DNA of 64,000 nucleotides from positions 4,068,633 to 4,132,632 of the forward strand of contig NZ_KI911784.1 in the NCBI RefSeq assembly GCF_000516515.1, written 5' to 3'. Positions within the stretch are counted from its first letter, which is position 1; every line of letters starts with the position of its first letter. Shown piece after piece: positions 35,424 to 45,024 of the stretch. The stretch comes from Chloroflexus sp. Y-396-1. GTDB lineage: Bacteria > Chloroflexota > Chloroflexia > Chloroflexales > Chloroflexaceae. The position numbers and the translations under genes were made by a program. The notes below the pieces were generated by a model. The model did not search any database, was not told the origin of the DNA, and worked only from the letters and a program-made list of their open reading frames with translations.

Positions 35424-37582
35424 ATGTCTGCTTCAGCTCAGAGCCAGAGCGTTTTTCGTAACCGGTTAGCACGCTACTACGGTTACTTTACCATTGGTTT
35501 TATCGGCTTTAGCCTGCTAATGTTACTGCTAGAGGTGTTGGCTGGCTTACCAACCCAGATCATCGGTTGGATCTTCCTGCTGTTAACGATGGCCCTGTAC
35601 GCGACGATTGGTATTCTCTCGCGTACCAAGCTGCTTGATGAATATTACGTTGCCGGGCGCAATGTGCCGGCTGTCTTCAACGGTATGGCCACCGGCGCCG
35701 ACTGGATGAGCGCGGCATCGTTTATTTCGATGGCCGGTACTCTCTGGCTACTCGGCTACGATGGTCTGGCCTACATTATGGGCTGGACGGGCGGCTACGT
35801 GCTGCTGGCGCTGCTCTTCGCGCCGTATCTGCGCAAGTTCGGTCAGTACACAATACCTGACTTCGTTGGTGCTCGCTTCGGTGGGAATACGGCGCGGGTT
35901 GTAGCGGCCATCTGCGCGATCATTGTTTCACTGACCTACGTCACGGCACAGGTAGTTGGTGTTGGTCTCATTATGCAGCGCTTTGTTGGTGTTGACTACA
36001 CCATCGGTGTCATTCTTGGGCTGTCGGGGGTGTTGGTCTGTTCGTTCCTAGGTGGAATGAAGGCTGTAACTTGGACGCAGGTAGCGCAATATATCATTCT
36101 GATCACCGCATACCTGATTCCGGTAACGGCTCTGTCAATTCAGCTTACTGGTTTCCCAATTCCACAGTTGAGCTATGGGCAGGCTCTCCAGCGGATTCAG
36201 GAACTGGAAGCGCAGCAGGGATTGTCGAAGCAAACCGAATCACCCGTTGTGAAGGGCAAGTTCATTACCAGCGGCTATATTCCACCCTTTAACGAGGGCC
36301 TTAGCAACGCTGCCGCAGTCGATGCTGTTAAGCAGCTTAATACTCAGTTTGGGATGAACTTGACACCACCGGCTGCACAATCGATTCCAGACCCCAAGAA
36401 GCCGGAGTTGGGTGACTGGCGTGGGACACCCTGGAACTTCCTGGCGCTGATGGCCTGTCTCATGCTGGGGACTGCCGGTCTGCCGCACATTCTCATTCGC
36501 TTCTACACTGTGCCAAGTGTTCGTGAGAGCCGAATGAGCGTTGGTTGGTCGCTCTTCTTCATCTTCCTCTTGTACTTTACTGCGCCTGCCTACGCTGCCT
36601 TCTCGCGTTGGCAAATCCTGGAAAACGTGGTCGGCAAGCAGATCAGTGAGCTGCCCATCTGGACGAAGACGTGGGCTAGCAATGGTCTGATCGTGATTCG
36701 TGACCTGAAGGCTATCGATGGAGTTGAGATCGGTAAAGAACCGGGCTGGGTCAAGAATTTGATCAATGCCAAATCACTGGTCGTTGAGGATGCGAACGGT
36801 AATGGCAAGATCGATCTTGGAGAATGGGAGGACATCGGTGAGGGCAAGGGTCGCGCTGGTGAGATTTCTGGTACGGTGGTAACGAAGGCACGGGTCGATG
36901 GTATCTTGCAGCTTAACGAGTTGGGCCGCGCTGCGGCTGATGGAATCGATGGCGACCTGGTCGTGCTCTCGACTCCGGATATTGCTGGTCTCCCCTTCAC
37001 GATCGGCGCGATGATCGCAGCGGGTGGTCGGCAGCAGCACTCAGCACGGCTGATGGTCTGCTGGTCGTGATCGCGTCAGCAATCGCTCACGACATCTACT
37101 TCCGCACGATTAACCCGAAAGCAAGTCTCAATACTCGTATCGTGTTGGGTAAGTCGATGATTGTGGTTGCGGCTGTCGTTGCTGCACTCCTGGCAATGCC
37201 GCGCCTGGCCCTGATTGCACAGATGGTGGCCTGGGCCTTCTCGATGGCTGCCGCGACCTTCTTCCCGGTGGTCCTACTCGGTATCTTCTGGAAGCGTGCG
37301 AATGGCGCCGGTGCCATTGCTGGAATGATCGGTGGTCTGGCCGTTACTCTCTTCTACATGGCGAATAACTACGTCAATCCGGCGTTCAATGTCCTTGGCA
37401 TCTCACATCTTGGCTCCGGTATCTTCGGTCTGCCGGTTGCAGTTATCTTAATTGTGGTGGTGAGCTTGCTTACGAAGGAACCCTCGAAAGAGATTCAGGA
37501 CCTGGTAGACAATCTGCGCAACCCGATCACCGATGACGAGGGTATGTCCAAGATGCTCGATAAGATGGCGCCGGCAAAATAA
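35424..37582 (+). pseudogene. Sodium:solute symporter (VC_2705/ActP-like), single frameshift
   Basis: SSS-family carrier, about 718 codons in total. The first frame (35424-37070) has the family features YYVAGRNVPAVFNGMATGADWMSA (residues about 73-96), about ten helices and GTAGLPHILIRFYTVP. At about 37029 GGTGGTCGGCAGCAG reads GGRQQH and runs to a stop at 37070; one extra base there would give GGLAAALSTADGLLVVIASA, exactly the family motif, and continues in the second frame to 37582. So a 1-bp deletion (real or a sequencing error). A large insert before the break (about residues 420-520) contains an EF-hand-like loop, DANGNGKIDLGE (nt 36789-36824). RBS GGAGG upstream. Confidence 0.88.
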
Positions 37583-37602
37583 CCTGGTTATCTGCACAGT
37601 TG

Positions 37603-37637
37603 GTAGCGTGGGAATAGTTTCCCACGCTACTTTTTTT
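37603..37637 (+). terminator. Rho-independent terminator of the symporter operon
   Basis: GTAGCGTGGGAA-TAGT-TTCCCACGCTAC (37603-37630), a 12-bp perfect stem, followed by seven T (37631-37637). Starts 21 nt after the symporter stop. Textbook form. Confidence 0.95.
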
Positions 37638-37656
37638 GCTCGCCAGTCGAATGTGC

Positions 37657-37662
37657 TATACT
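37657..37662 (+). promoter_or_regulatory. -10 element giving a possibly leaderless mRNA
   Basis: TATACT ends eight bases before the ATG at 37671, so transcription would begin at or next to the start codon. No ribosome-binding site is visible. The -35 would fall in the T-run of the preceding terminator and is weak. Confidence 0.4.
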
Positions 37663-37670
37663 GCCAGTGT

Positions 37671-39005
37671 ATGAAATGTCGAGGTGGTTTTCCGGTCAGC
37701 ATTATATCGTGTTGGCTTTCTGTTGTTCTATTAGTTACCACCCTGGCTGCCTGTAGTCCTCCACAGGCAGTTGATCTGCTGCCGTCTGCGACTGCTACCG
37801 AGACCCCAGTACCGGTGTTGCCGTCACCGACAGGCCGGGCTACACCGACGTTACCCCGTACACCGACGACTATACCACTATCACCGACACCAGTTATACC
37901 AACAGCCACCGCTTTCCCTCAGTCGGTGCAGACTCTGAGACGCGAACCACCCCTCGGTACCTTCTTCTTCTACTGGTACAACTGCCCACAGCAAGAATGT
38001 GATGTCAGGCAATTACTCGCTGTGCCACCAGGATGGCTAACACCGCTACCTGGTGATCCCGATCCACGCGATGGCTTCAGTTACTCTTCGTATAACTACG
38101 ACTGGTACGAGCAAGAGCTGCGGACAATGGCAGCAACCGGTATTGATATGGTCTTTCCGGTGAGTTGGGGCAATCATCCGCATCCGTGGTTTCGCAACGA
38201 TCGGCTTGATCTCCTGGTGCAGGCCAACGGTGTGCTTGAGCAGCCACTAGCAATCGGGATGTTTCTCGATACCACTGCCCAGCAAGGAATGTATCAAGAG
38301 TTCCTTGGCAAAGGGTATCGTTTTGGACCTGATGTGCCACGTCTCCCTTTAAGCGATCCACGGAGCGGTTATTTCTTCTACAACCTGCACATCCGCGATT
38401 TCTTCAGCCGGGTGCCACGCGAGATGTGGGCTACAATCGATGGGCGGCCCATTATCATTACCTATACTGCTCTATGCTGTGATAATCTGGAGCTGAGTGG
38501 CACGCTGTGGCGAGCGGTGAAGGAGGCGTTTCAAGCTGATTTTGGCGTCGAACCCTGGCTGATCCTTGAAGAGACCTGGCTGAATCCCCAGGCATTAGCG
38601 CCGCCACCTGGTTTACCAGATAGTGCACAAGTGGCCGATGGTGTCTATCGTTGGGGGACTGCCCTGCTCGGCCCGTACACCGGTGAGTTGCGCGGGTTCA
38701 AGGTAAGCAGCGTCGGTCCTGGTTTTGACAATTCGCGCATTCCGTGGGTGCGCGAGCCGCGTATCCAACCACGCGATGAACCTCCTGGTGGTGGTTGGGT
38801 GGAACCCGGCGCATTTCTACGTGCCAGCCTAGCGGCTATTCCTCGCGATACCGATCTGGTCTTGATCGAGACGTGGAACGAGTGGCCAGAAAACACCGCT
38901 GTTGCCCCGGCAGCCTATACTGACCGCGAGGGGCGCTTACTTCCTCCCGATTTCTACCTCCAGATCATCCGTGAATGGCGTGCGCACTTTACCCCATTGC
39001 CGTGA
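37671..39005 (+). CDS. Lipoprotein with GH99/GH71-like (endo-mannosidase-like) domain
   Basis: 444 residues from ATG 37671. Lipoprotein signal IISCWLSVVLLVTTLAACSP with lipid-attachment Cys in LAAC, then a Pro/Thr-rich linker (about residues 35-85), then the domain: GTFFFYWYNCP, TGIDMVFPVSWG, GRPIIITYTALCCDN, and LVLIETWNEWPENTAVAP near the end. The ETWNEW(x)E motif and YW start are shared with GH99, GH71 and WbsX-like proteins. Probably a surface-anchored glycosidase; bond specificity unknown. Upstream codons to 37533 overlap the symporter and terminator and are rejected. Confidence 0.75.
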   Translation: MKCRGGFPVSIISCWLSVVLLVTTLAACSPPQAVDLLPSATATETPVPVLPSPTGRATPTLPRTPTTIPLSPTPVIPTATAFPQSVQTLRREPPLGTFFFYWYNCPQQECDVRQLLAVPPGWLTPLPGDPDPRDGFSYSSYNYDWYEQELRTMAATGIDMVFPVSWGNHPHPWFRNDRLDLLVQANGVLEQPLAIGMFLDTTAQQGMYQEFLGKGYRFGPDVPRLPLSDPRSGYFFYNLHIRDFFSRVPREMWATIDGRPIIITYTALCCDNLELSGTLWRAVKEAFQADFGVEPWLILEETWLNPQALAPPPGLPDSAQVADGVYRWGTALLGPYTGELRGFKVSSVGPGFDNSRIPWVREPRIQPRDEPPGGGWVEPGAFLRASLAAIPRDTDLVLIETWNEWPENTAVAPAAYTDREGRLLPPDFYLQIIREWRAHFTPLP

Positions 39006-39118
39006 TGGATAAAGACAGCGAACATTGTGGGTAACGTTTCCCTCTCACGCCGGTCAAACACTGGTACAATACCATTATGAAACAGGTGTTTGCCTTGTGC
39101 GCCTAGAAAGATCGTTCT

Positions 39119-39409
39119 ATGAGTTGGACGTTTCTGACCAATCACGCTTATGTTCTGTTGTGTATTGCCCGTAATCCGCGGGCCACGGCTCAAGAAATTG
39201 CACAGATGGTCGGAATTACCGAACGTGCCGTGCAACGAATTCTTCACGACCTGCACGAGGAAGGGTACATCTCGCACGTGCGTGAGGGTCGGCATAACTA
39301 CTATACGATCTACGGAGATCGTTCGCTACGACATCCGCTGTTGCAAGGGATGACACTCCGCGATTTAGTGGCCGTGCTTACCAATGGTACCGTTGTTGCG
39401 AAAGAATGA
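39119..39409 (+). CDS. Winged helix-turn-helix regulator (MarR/ArsR-like)
   Basis: 96 residues. Helix-turn-helix ATAQEIAQMVGITERAVQRI, then LHDLHEEGYISHVREGRHNYY, the wing and its basic tip. The C-terminus (PLLQGMTLRDLVAVL) is a short helix. No ligand domain. A TACAAT (39065-39070) about 50 nt upstream is a plausible -10; between them a 9-codon mini-frame (MKQVFALCA) may be fortuitous. Target unknown. Confidence 0.8.
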   Translation: MSWTFLTNHAYVLLCIARNPRATAQEIAQMVGITERAVQRILHDLHEEGYISHVREGRHNYYTIYGDRSLRHPLLQGMTLRDLVAVLTNGTVVAKE

Positions 39410-39613
39410 GGCGGAAAGCGGGTATCATCGTTTCAGGAGTATCTGAGAGTTCTCTATCCGGTATTGCGGTGCAAGATTGGGAGTCAGCGGATGCAGGTAT
39501 CTTCATTCCGAGTGCGCCATGGCCATACAACAAACCTGTCTCGACCTCTCACTTCTCGCCTCTCATACTAAACCTGCATAGTTCCCGTATTTACGGCCGA
39601 AAATGCCGGAAAC

Positions 39614-39689
39614 TGGCGGGGCTGGCGCGACTCGAACGCGCAACCATCGACTTAGAAGGTCGGTGCTCTATCCATTGAGCTACAGCCCC
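39614..39689 (-). tRNA. tRNA-Arg (anticodon UCU)
   Basis: Read on the minus strand: acceptor GGGGCTG/CAGCCCC (7 bp perfect), TA, D arm GCTC...GAGC, anticodon stem CCGAC with loop CTTCTAA (anticodon TCT), T arm GCGCG-TTCGAGT-CGCGC, discriminator G and encoded CCA. The outermost anticodon-stem pair is C-A. Reads AGA codons (and AGG by wobble). Confidence 0.96.
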
Positions 39690-39752
39690 GCACGCCCATA
39701 CTATACTGCAAAACCATCGATTCTGGCAAGAGCTATCTGGCAGTAGAATGCC

Positions 39753-40847
39753 TCAATTCGCCTCAATCTGCTCGAAGCTAAGCTGGTAATTACGGCTTGT
39801 TACATCACCTAAACGTGCTGGCCAGCGACCGGTAATTGCCTGCGTAATTTTGCCAGCGTGTTCATGACAGTTCTCGATAAAGAGGGTATACCGTTGCTGA
39901 ATACCGGCAGCAACCGTACCGGCTAGATATAAGCCAGGGACATTGGTTTCCATCGTTGCCGGATTATAAACCGGCACCCGATTCGGCCCTTGTAGCGAAA
40001 CTCCTACCTGTTCAAGCAAACGTTGATCACCACGAAAGCCGGTTGCCAGCAACACAAAATCGGTCGGATAGTAGAACTGTTCATCAGTCGGTTGACCGTC
40101 GTCATCGGTATGTGCTAACAGCACACCGCCACTATCAATGGCAACCGGGCTTGTCTGCGCTAAAAATCGAATTGTTCCGGCCTCAACCTGGGCCATAAAG
40201 TCGGGTAATAGCCAGTGTTTCACCCGATTAGGATCGAGTTGCGCTCGTCGATACGCCAGAGTTACCTGCGCTCCTGCACGCCAGCAACGTAACGCTGCCT
40301 CGACCGCTGAGTTCTTCCCGCCGATAATCAACAACCGACGGCGAAAATACTCGTGCGGATCACGGAAATAGTGGCTTACATGTGGTAGGTCTTCACCGGG
40401 AATACCGAGCCGGTTCGGATAATGCATATCACCGATTGCCAACACGACCTTTCGAGCATGATAGCGCCGTTCACCGCTGATTGGTCGGGTGATCAACGTA
40501 AAGCTATCCTGATCACGTACCAATTCAGTAACCGGCTCGTAGGTGTGGACATGGAGATCGAACAACTCAACCACCGAACGCAAGTAGGCCAGATACTCTT
40601 CGCCGGTGATGCGCTGTTGATGGTTATTTTGAATTGGTACACCGGCAATTGCTAAGCGTTCGGTAGTGCTGAAAAAGTTTGTATTCCGCGGCCACCAGGT
40701 CATAGTATAGCCGATCTGATGAGCATCAAACTGAATATAGTCAACGCCAGCCTGTTTAAGACAGACTGCCAGTTCAAGCCCGATTGGCCCGGCACCGATA
40801 ATTGCTACTTCGTGTGATGCTGTCAGCGGTAATTCCTCGTATCTCAT
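39753..40847 (-). CDS. YpdA-like FAD/NAD(P)-dependent disulfide reductase
   Basis: 364 residues. N-terminal FAD motif [21 protein letters not shown], second nucleotide motif [26 protein letters not shown] motif [11 protein letters not shown], and FAD-binding [14 protein letters not shown]. There is no CxxC redox pair, as in the YpdA group, bacillithiol-disulfide (bacilliredoxin) reductases of Firmicutes. [18 protein letters not shown] is a group hallmark. Physiological thiol in this organism unknown. RBS GGAGG seven bases upstream of the ATG. Confidence 0.8.
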   Translation of the reverse strand: MRYEELPLTASHEVAIIGAGPIGLELAVCLKQAGVDYIQFDAHQIGYTMTWWPRNTNFFSTTERLAIAGVPIQNNHQQRITGEEYLAYLRSVVELFDLHVHTYEPVTELVRDQDSFTLITRPISGERRYHARKVVLAIGDMHYPNRLGIPGEDLPHVSHYFRDPHEYFRRRLLIIGGKNSAVEAALRCWRAGAQVTLAYRRAQLDPNRVKHWLLPDFMAQVEAGTIRFLAQTSPVAIDSGGVLLAHTDDDGQPTDEQFYYPTDFVLLATGFRGDQRLLEQVGVSLQGPNRVPVYNPATMETNVPGLYLAGTVAAGIQQRYTLFIENCHEHAGKITQAITGRWPARLGDVTSRNYQLSFEQIEAN

Positions 40848-41512
40848 CCTCTGCTGCCTCCGTTTATGAATGTGCTTGTGTCATATGTATCATACCCGGA
40901 ATAGGGTATGAGAGGTGAGAAATACAAAGCGGGGAGTGCGCAGAGTGGCGTGCGAACAGAGGCGTGGGTTCTAAACGAGGGGTATTCAGAGTTATCGGCT
41001 GCGAGTTATGGTCGATGACCGGACGTTGAATGACGCAGCGACACCGACGAACATTATACACCCACTGCTGGCAATCCCTGGCTCGTGCCGCTGCCCTGGA
41101 ATCGCGGGCCGCTGGCCCGCGTCTTGCGGTACATGTCTGGAAACCATCGGTTGGCCCATCAGTACATTATCACCCTTCAGTCCCCTACAAGCATCCCCAA
41201 CCCCACCCCCTCCCCCCCGCTTGCGGGGGGAAACCGCCTCTACCGGTGCAGTGACGGGAACGATCAACGAGAGCATGGCCGTAGACGTTCGTCAGAACAG
41301 AAAACTGTGTGCCATCACACGCGCTGCAGAATGGGTTGGGAATCTTTCCATTCTCTCAACTTTACTCTCTTCTCTCCTCACCTTACCACTGCCATAGAGA
41401 GAACGTTGAAAATCACTATTGTGCTAAAAATGCCTATTGACACAAACGTTCTAATATGATATGGTAATGACAGAAGACGAGTAAGTACGTGCAGGGAAGA
41501 GGAGGATACGTG
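40848..41512. repeat. Gene-free spacer with dispersed repeats
   Basis: About 665 bp without a credible gene. Contains the GC palindrome CGCGGGCC-GCT-GGCCCGCG (41103-41121), a C-run/G-run pair (CCCCCCC GCTTGC GGGGGG near 41212-41230), and an inverted copy of the dispersed repeat (41364-41413, ending GAGAGAACGTTGAAAA). The promoter of the gene at 41513 should lie in the last 100 bp. Confidence 0.6.
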
Positions 41513-42058
41513 ATGCTGACCTCAGTGGATATTCCGCAGGCTGATCTCCTTTGGGATGTAGCGCGTGTAGCTGAAGCAATTGCACGTGGCCGAGTGACGG
41601 CTGAAGATATTGGTGCCTACATCGGTGCAAAAGGTCAGCGTCAAGGGCTCTACTACATGCAGGCTGCTCGCATTATCGGGCTGATCGAGATCGGTGAACA
41701 GGCTGAAACGGCCCAGCTCACCAAATTCGGTCTCGCCTTTGTTCGCTACAACCGCGCCGATCAACGTGCTGCACTACGCCGCCAGTTATTCCGTTATGAA
41801 CCAACCCGATCGGTGATCGCCGCTTTGCGAGCCGCTCCCGAAGGACTGACCCGTAACGACGTTGCTCGTATCCTGCAGAAACTTGCCCCACTTGCCGACT
41901 CAACCGCCCAACGCCGTGCTGCAACGGTGGTTGCCTGGTTGACCGAGATTGGGTTGGCTGACTGGCGTGATAACCGGTTGTTCTACTGTGGACCTTCTTT
42001 GCCAGTTCCCCCTTCGGTGACGCCATCTGGTACCGTCTCCTTCGCTACTGGCGCCTGA
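41513..42058 (+). CDS. Hypothetical protein with two winged-helix-like modules
   Basis: 181 residues from ATG 41513 (AGGAGG seven bases upstream). The N-terminal half has WDVARVAEAIARGRVTAEDI and RQGLYYMQAARIIGLIE, helical and wHTH-like; the second half repeats the idea with GLTRNDVARILQKLAPLADS and AATVVAWLTEIGLADWRDN, where the strand RLFYCG closes a wing. Resembles DNA-binding C-terminal modules attached to AAA or restriction-associated proteins, but stands alone. No function assigned. Confidence 0.6.
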   Translation: MLTSVDIPQADLLWDVARVAEAIARGRVTAEDIGAYIGAKGQRQGLYYMQAARIIGLIEIGEQAETAQLTKFGLAFVRYNRADQRAALRRQLFRYEPTRSVIAALRAAPEGLTRNDVARILQKLAPLADSTAQRRAATVVAWLTEIGLADWRDNRLFYCGPSLPVPPSVTPSGTVSFATGA

Positions 42059-42745
42059 TTGATGTGTCGGACGACGGATCACGATACTGGTGCTCTCCTG
42101 CATAGTATATTTGTCATCGCTGCGGCCATGGCTCGTATAGAAGGGGTATGATGTCCGCTGTCACGCTGGTCGGGCTAGGGGTACGACCTTTCTGGTGTTT
42201 CCCCTCGAACGGCCTGGAAAAGTACAGCACCGCTATGTCCCTACGTAGCGCATTCGTCATCACTACGACCAGGGCTGGTGTTTTCTGGCTCCTCCTCGCA
42301 CTCAATCAACGTCGCAATGACCACACCTTTCGGCATCACTACAACCAGGGCTAGTGTTTTCTAGTTATCATGCTCGTCACCGTACCGCTTGGAGCGGGTA
42401 CTAAACCCGTTTCAATCGCCTCTGACAAGTTTTCGTGTGGGAGTGGCAGGTGGCTAGGGGAGGAAGGTGTGGCAGCTTAGGTGCGTTTTGTTGCTCGAAC
42501 CTTGGACGGCTAAAGCCTAGGCTTCAGCCGTTCAGAACGAGAACGAGTAGAGCATGTTCGTTCCCGCATTGATAGGGGCAGGTTCCCAACCTACCCCTTC
42601 AATGATGTGTTAATAAGACGGGTGCTCGTTCTTTATGCGCACCGTAAGACGCGGAGATTGCAGGGAGGTATAACATTCATCGGTGTATCACGCGACCGAA
42701 CATCGAAAATGTTGAAAAATTCTACTGTTAACGCAATACTGGTAA
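42059..42745. repeat. Gene-free spacer with a 31-bp direct repeat
   Basis: About 690 bp with no gene. A direct repeat CATCACTACGACCAGGGCTG + GTGTTTTCTGG occurs at 42258-42288 and, with three changes, at 42334-42364 (76-bp period). A dyad GGGGCAGGTT-CCC-AACCTACCCC lies near 42575-42598, similar to the one at 14826. Confidence 0.55.
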
Positions 42746-44011
42746 TCATACCGACGGCGTCTGTTTAACCTGAAGCGGTACCGTTACCTGCCACTTTAGC
42801 AAACCTATGCCGATCATACCTACTAATGCTAGTAGAACGAACACAGTGTGATAACCGGTGAAAGTTGCCAGTATGCCAACGAGCATTGGCCCAATGGCGG
42901 CTACAGGCGCCAATGCCAGATTTGCGACTCCGATGTAGGTTGTTCGTTCTGCTGGTGGGCTGAACGCAAAGACAAGCGTAAAACCGGAAAGTTGGTAACC
43001 GGCCTGTGCTGCTCCAACCAGAGCAAAGACGCAGAAAAACCAGATGCTTGTCGGTGCGATCAATGCCAGTAGCAGTGCTATCATACCCATACCTGCCGAC
43101 AACACCAGCACCTGCTTGTGTCCCCAACGATCGGCCAGTGCACCTAGACTGATATTCCCAACTGCCTGCGCTGCCAGCATAACACCGGTGAATAACCCAA
43201 TATCGGCTGCCGGTAACTGAAACCGCTCAAGTGCGGCTGCCGTTAGAAAACTGTGTCCTGTTAAGCCAAACGCAATTGCTGCCCGACAAAAAAGGTAACG
43301 ACGAAATGCAAGATCACGGCGTAGCAACGGTATGAGGCCCCGTAAGAAGACATGAAACGGTCGGGCAGGAATTGGCGCCTGGGCCGGTTCTACCGTCAAG
43401 GCGAGAAAGATGTATGAAACCACCATCGCCGCAAAACAGATAAGGGCGAGGATACCAACGCTCTGTGGAAATGGTTGTTGGGCCAGAATCGTTGCTGCTA
43501 ATACCCCGCCGCCAATGCCAAACAGACCGCCTAAGCCGGCTTGCAGACCAAAGAACAGACCCCAACGTTGGGCTGGTATGATGCGGGCTATCAAATCTTG
43601 CCAGGCAATGGATGTTAAGCCGGCACAGGTTGCAAAGGTGCCATATAAGCTTAGTACGATAACCAGCAAGATACTTGCTGGGAGGTCAGGAAGCGTCAGT
43701 AGAATGACCCCTAGTATCAGAAACGGTAAACGCTCACCGATTGTAGCCAATAATACCCATGGCTTACGTCGTGGTTGTGCTGCAATCAAGGGCGCTGTAA
43801 ATAACCCCGGCAGTAACCAGCCAGCAAAAAAGATTGCCGGGATTAACCCTTGTATCCAACGGGCATCGGTCAGTCGCTCAACAATTAACGGTAATACTGT
43901 AAATCGCGAAACAAGACTGATCCCAAATGTAAACGCACTGCCGTCGAGAACGTTTAACCAGAAGTTTCGTCGGGAATAGCGGGCCAGTATCGCTTCTGAT
44001 GATGAGAACAT
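42746..44011 (-). CDS. MFS transporter
   Basis: 421 residues, twelve predicted helices in two sets of six. Between helices the loop GALADRWGHKQVLVLSAG is the MFS motif-A-like segment of the second half. The first half has a weak A motif (AAQPRRKPWVLLATIGERLPF). No soluble domains. Substrate unknown; stands alone on the minus strand. RBS AGGAA upstream of the ATG. Confidence 0.83.
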   Translation of the reverse strand: MFSSSEAILARYSRRNFWLNVLDGSAFTFGISLVSRFTVLPLIVERLTDARWIQGLIPAIFFAGWLLPGLFTAPLIAAQPRRKPWVLLATIGERLPFLILGVILLTLPDLPASILLVIVLSLYGTFATCAGLTSIAWQDLIARIIPAQRWGLFFGLQAGLGGLFGIGGGVLAATILAQQPFPQSVGILALICFAAMVVSYIFLALTVEPAQAPIPARPFHVFLRGLIPLLRRDLAFRRYLFCRAAIAFGLTGHSFLTAAALERFQLPAADIGLFTGVMLAAQAVGNISLGALADRWGHKQVLVLSAGMGMIALLLALIAPTSIWFFCVFALVGAAQAGYQLSGFTLVFAFSPPAERTTYIGVANLALAPVAAIGPMLVGILATFTGYHTVFVLLALVGMIGIGLLKWQVTVPLQVKQTPSV

Positions 44012-45024
44012 AGCGGGAATTCCTGCCTTTTTCGTGCGAATGATGCAACCACAATAGCTCTATCGTAGCGTTGTTTTGTAGGCCGTGGATCGTCCACACG
44101 ACGGATCATATTCGGACGTGTCTAGTCTTTGACCGACCTAGTGATGTCCTTCCACGAGTAGAACACTGCTACCTCTTATGACCTTTCAACGTTTTCACCC
44201 TATCCGGCAGTGTGCGGTAAGGAGAAAGGAGAGGAGCGGGTGAGCGGAAAGGGGCGGATTTACTCCCCCCTGCTTGCGGGGGTGCTAGTGGCGCTACTTG
44301 CAGAGGTTCTAGGGACGCTTATGGAGGGATAAGGTGATGGTATGCTGATGCGCCAACCATGGATTCTAGGCGTGCAGTACGCGATACGGGTTGGAGGTCT
44401 ACGTTCTCGGGATACCTGTGTGAATCGGGAATGTTCGTGTTGGTGGGAAAGACGTTTATTGGCAAACGCGCCCCAAAACGGAGAACTCTGAAAACTCTCA
44501 TCCCAATGCGGTCAGGCGAAACCTTGCATGCCGGTGCGCAGACCAGAGGCCTGCATCTTTCTCTGTCTGGACGAACGATGATACCTTCTACCAGCCCGCC
44601 ATCGCGCCCCGCAATCGGGAAGACTGGGAGATGCTTACAGGGAGAGGTAGATGATGGGGCGCTGATGCACTCTCCGATGGGCTTCAGTCTCCCGCGGCAC
44701 CTGCGGGCCGGAAGCCCGCACACCTAGGCGCCCAAGTACATCAGCGCAGCGCAGCAGCGAAAGAAGCAAAACCCTCTCTAATCTACGCTTCTGTTCGCTG
44801 GGACGACATACCGGGTTTGTAGAATGATGCATGATTGTCACAGACAGGATTGATCTTAGGTGTCCTTCCACAAGCGGAACACTGCTACCATCCCTTGCTC
44901 ACTTCACGTCAACCCTTACCAAATCCTAACAAAACCCTCGCATGACTCTAACGTTCGCGCAGTATGCTACGGTTGTAGGAAAAAATGTGCGTCGGTTCAC
45001 AAAAAATGAAAGGGTTGAACAGCA
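44012..45024. repeat. Gene-free kilobase with repeats
   Basis: About 1 kb with two overlapping antisense frames (44319-44723 and 44359-44727) that look non-coding: no ribosome site and low-complexity Arg/Ser/Pro content. Contains a 29-bp direct repeat (TGTCCTTCCAC....GAACACTGCTACC at 44145-44173 and 44861-44889, 3 mismatches), the dispersed repeat (44184-44240), and a GC palindrome GCGGGCC-GGA-AGCCCGC (44703-44719). The last 100 bp should hold the promoter of the sulfur cluster. Confidence 0.6.

Noticed and set aside
35424-37582. Two separate functional symporter genes
   Set aside because: The second frame begins in the middle of a membrane core and lacks a ribosome site; one inserted base restores the family sequence, so it is one broken gene.
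37533-37670. Upstream start for the GH99-like lipoprotein
   Set aside because: It would overlap the symporter end and the terminator hairpin and would bury the lipoprotein signal.
44319-44727. Protein-coding genes in the 44-45 kb gap
   Set aside because: Two antisense frames overlap; neither has a ribosome site, conserved motif or normal residue composition.
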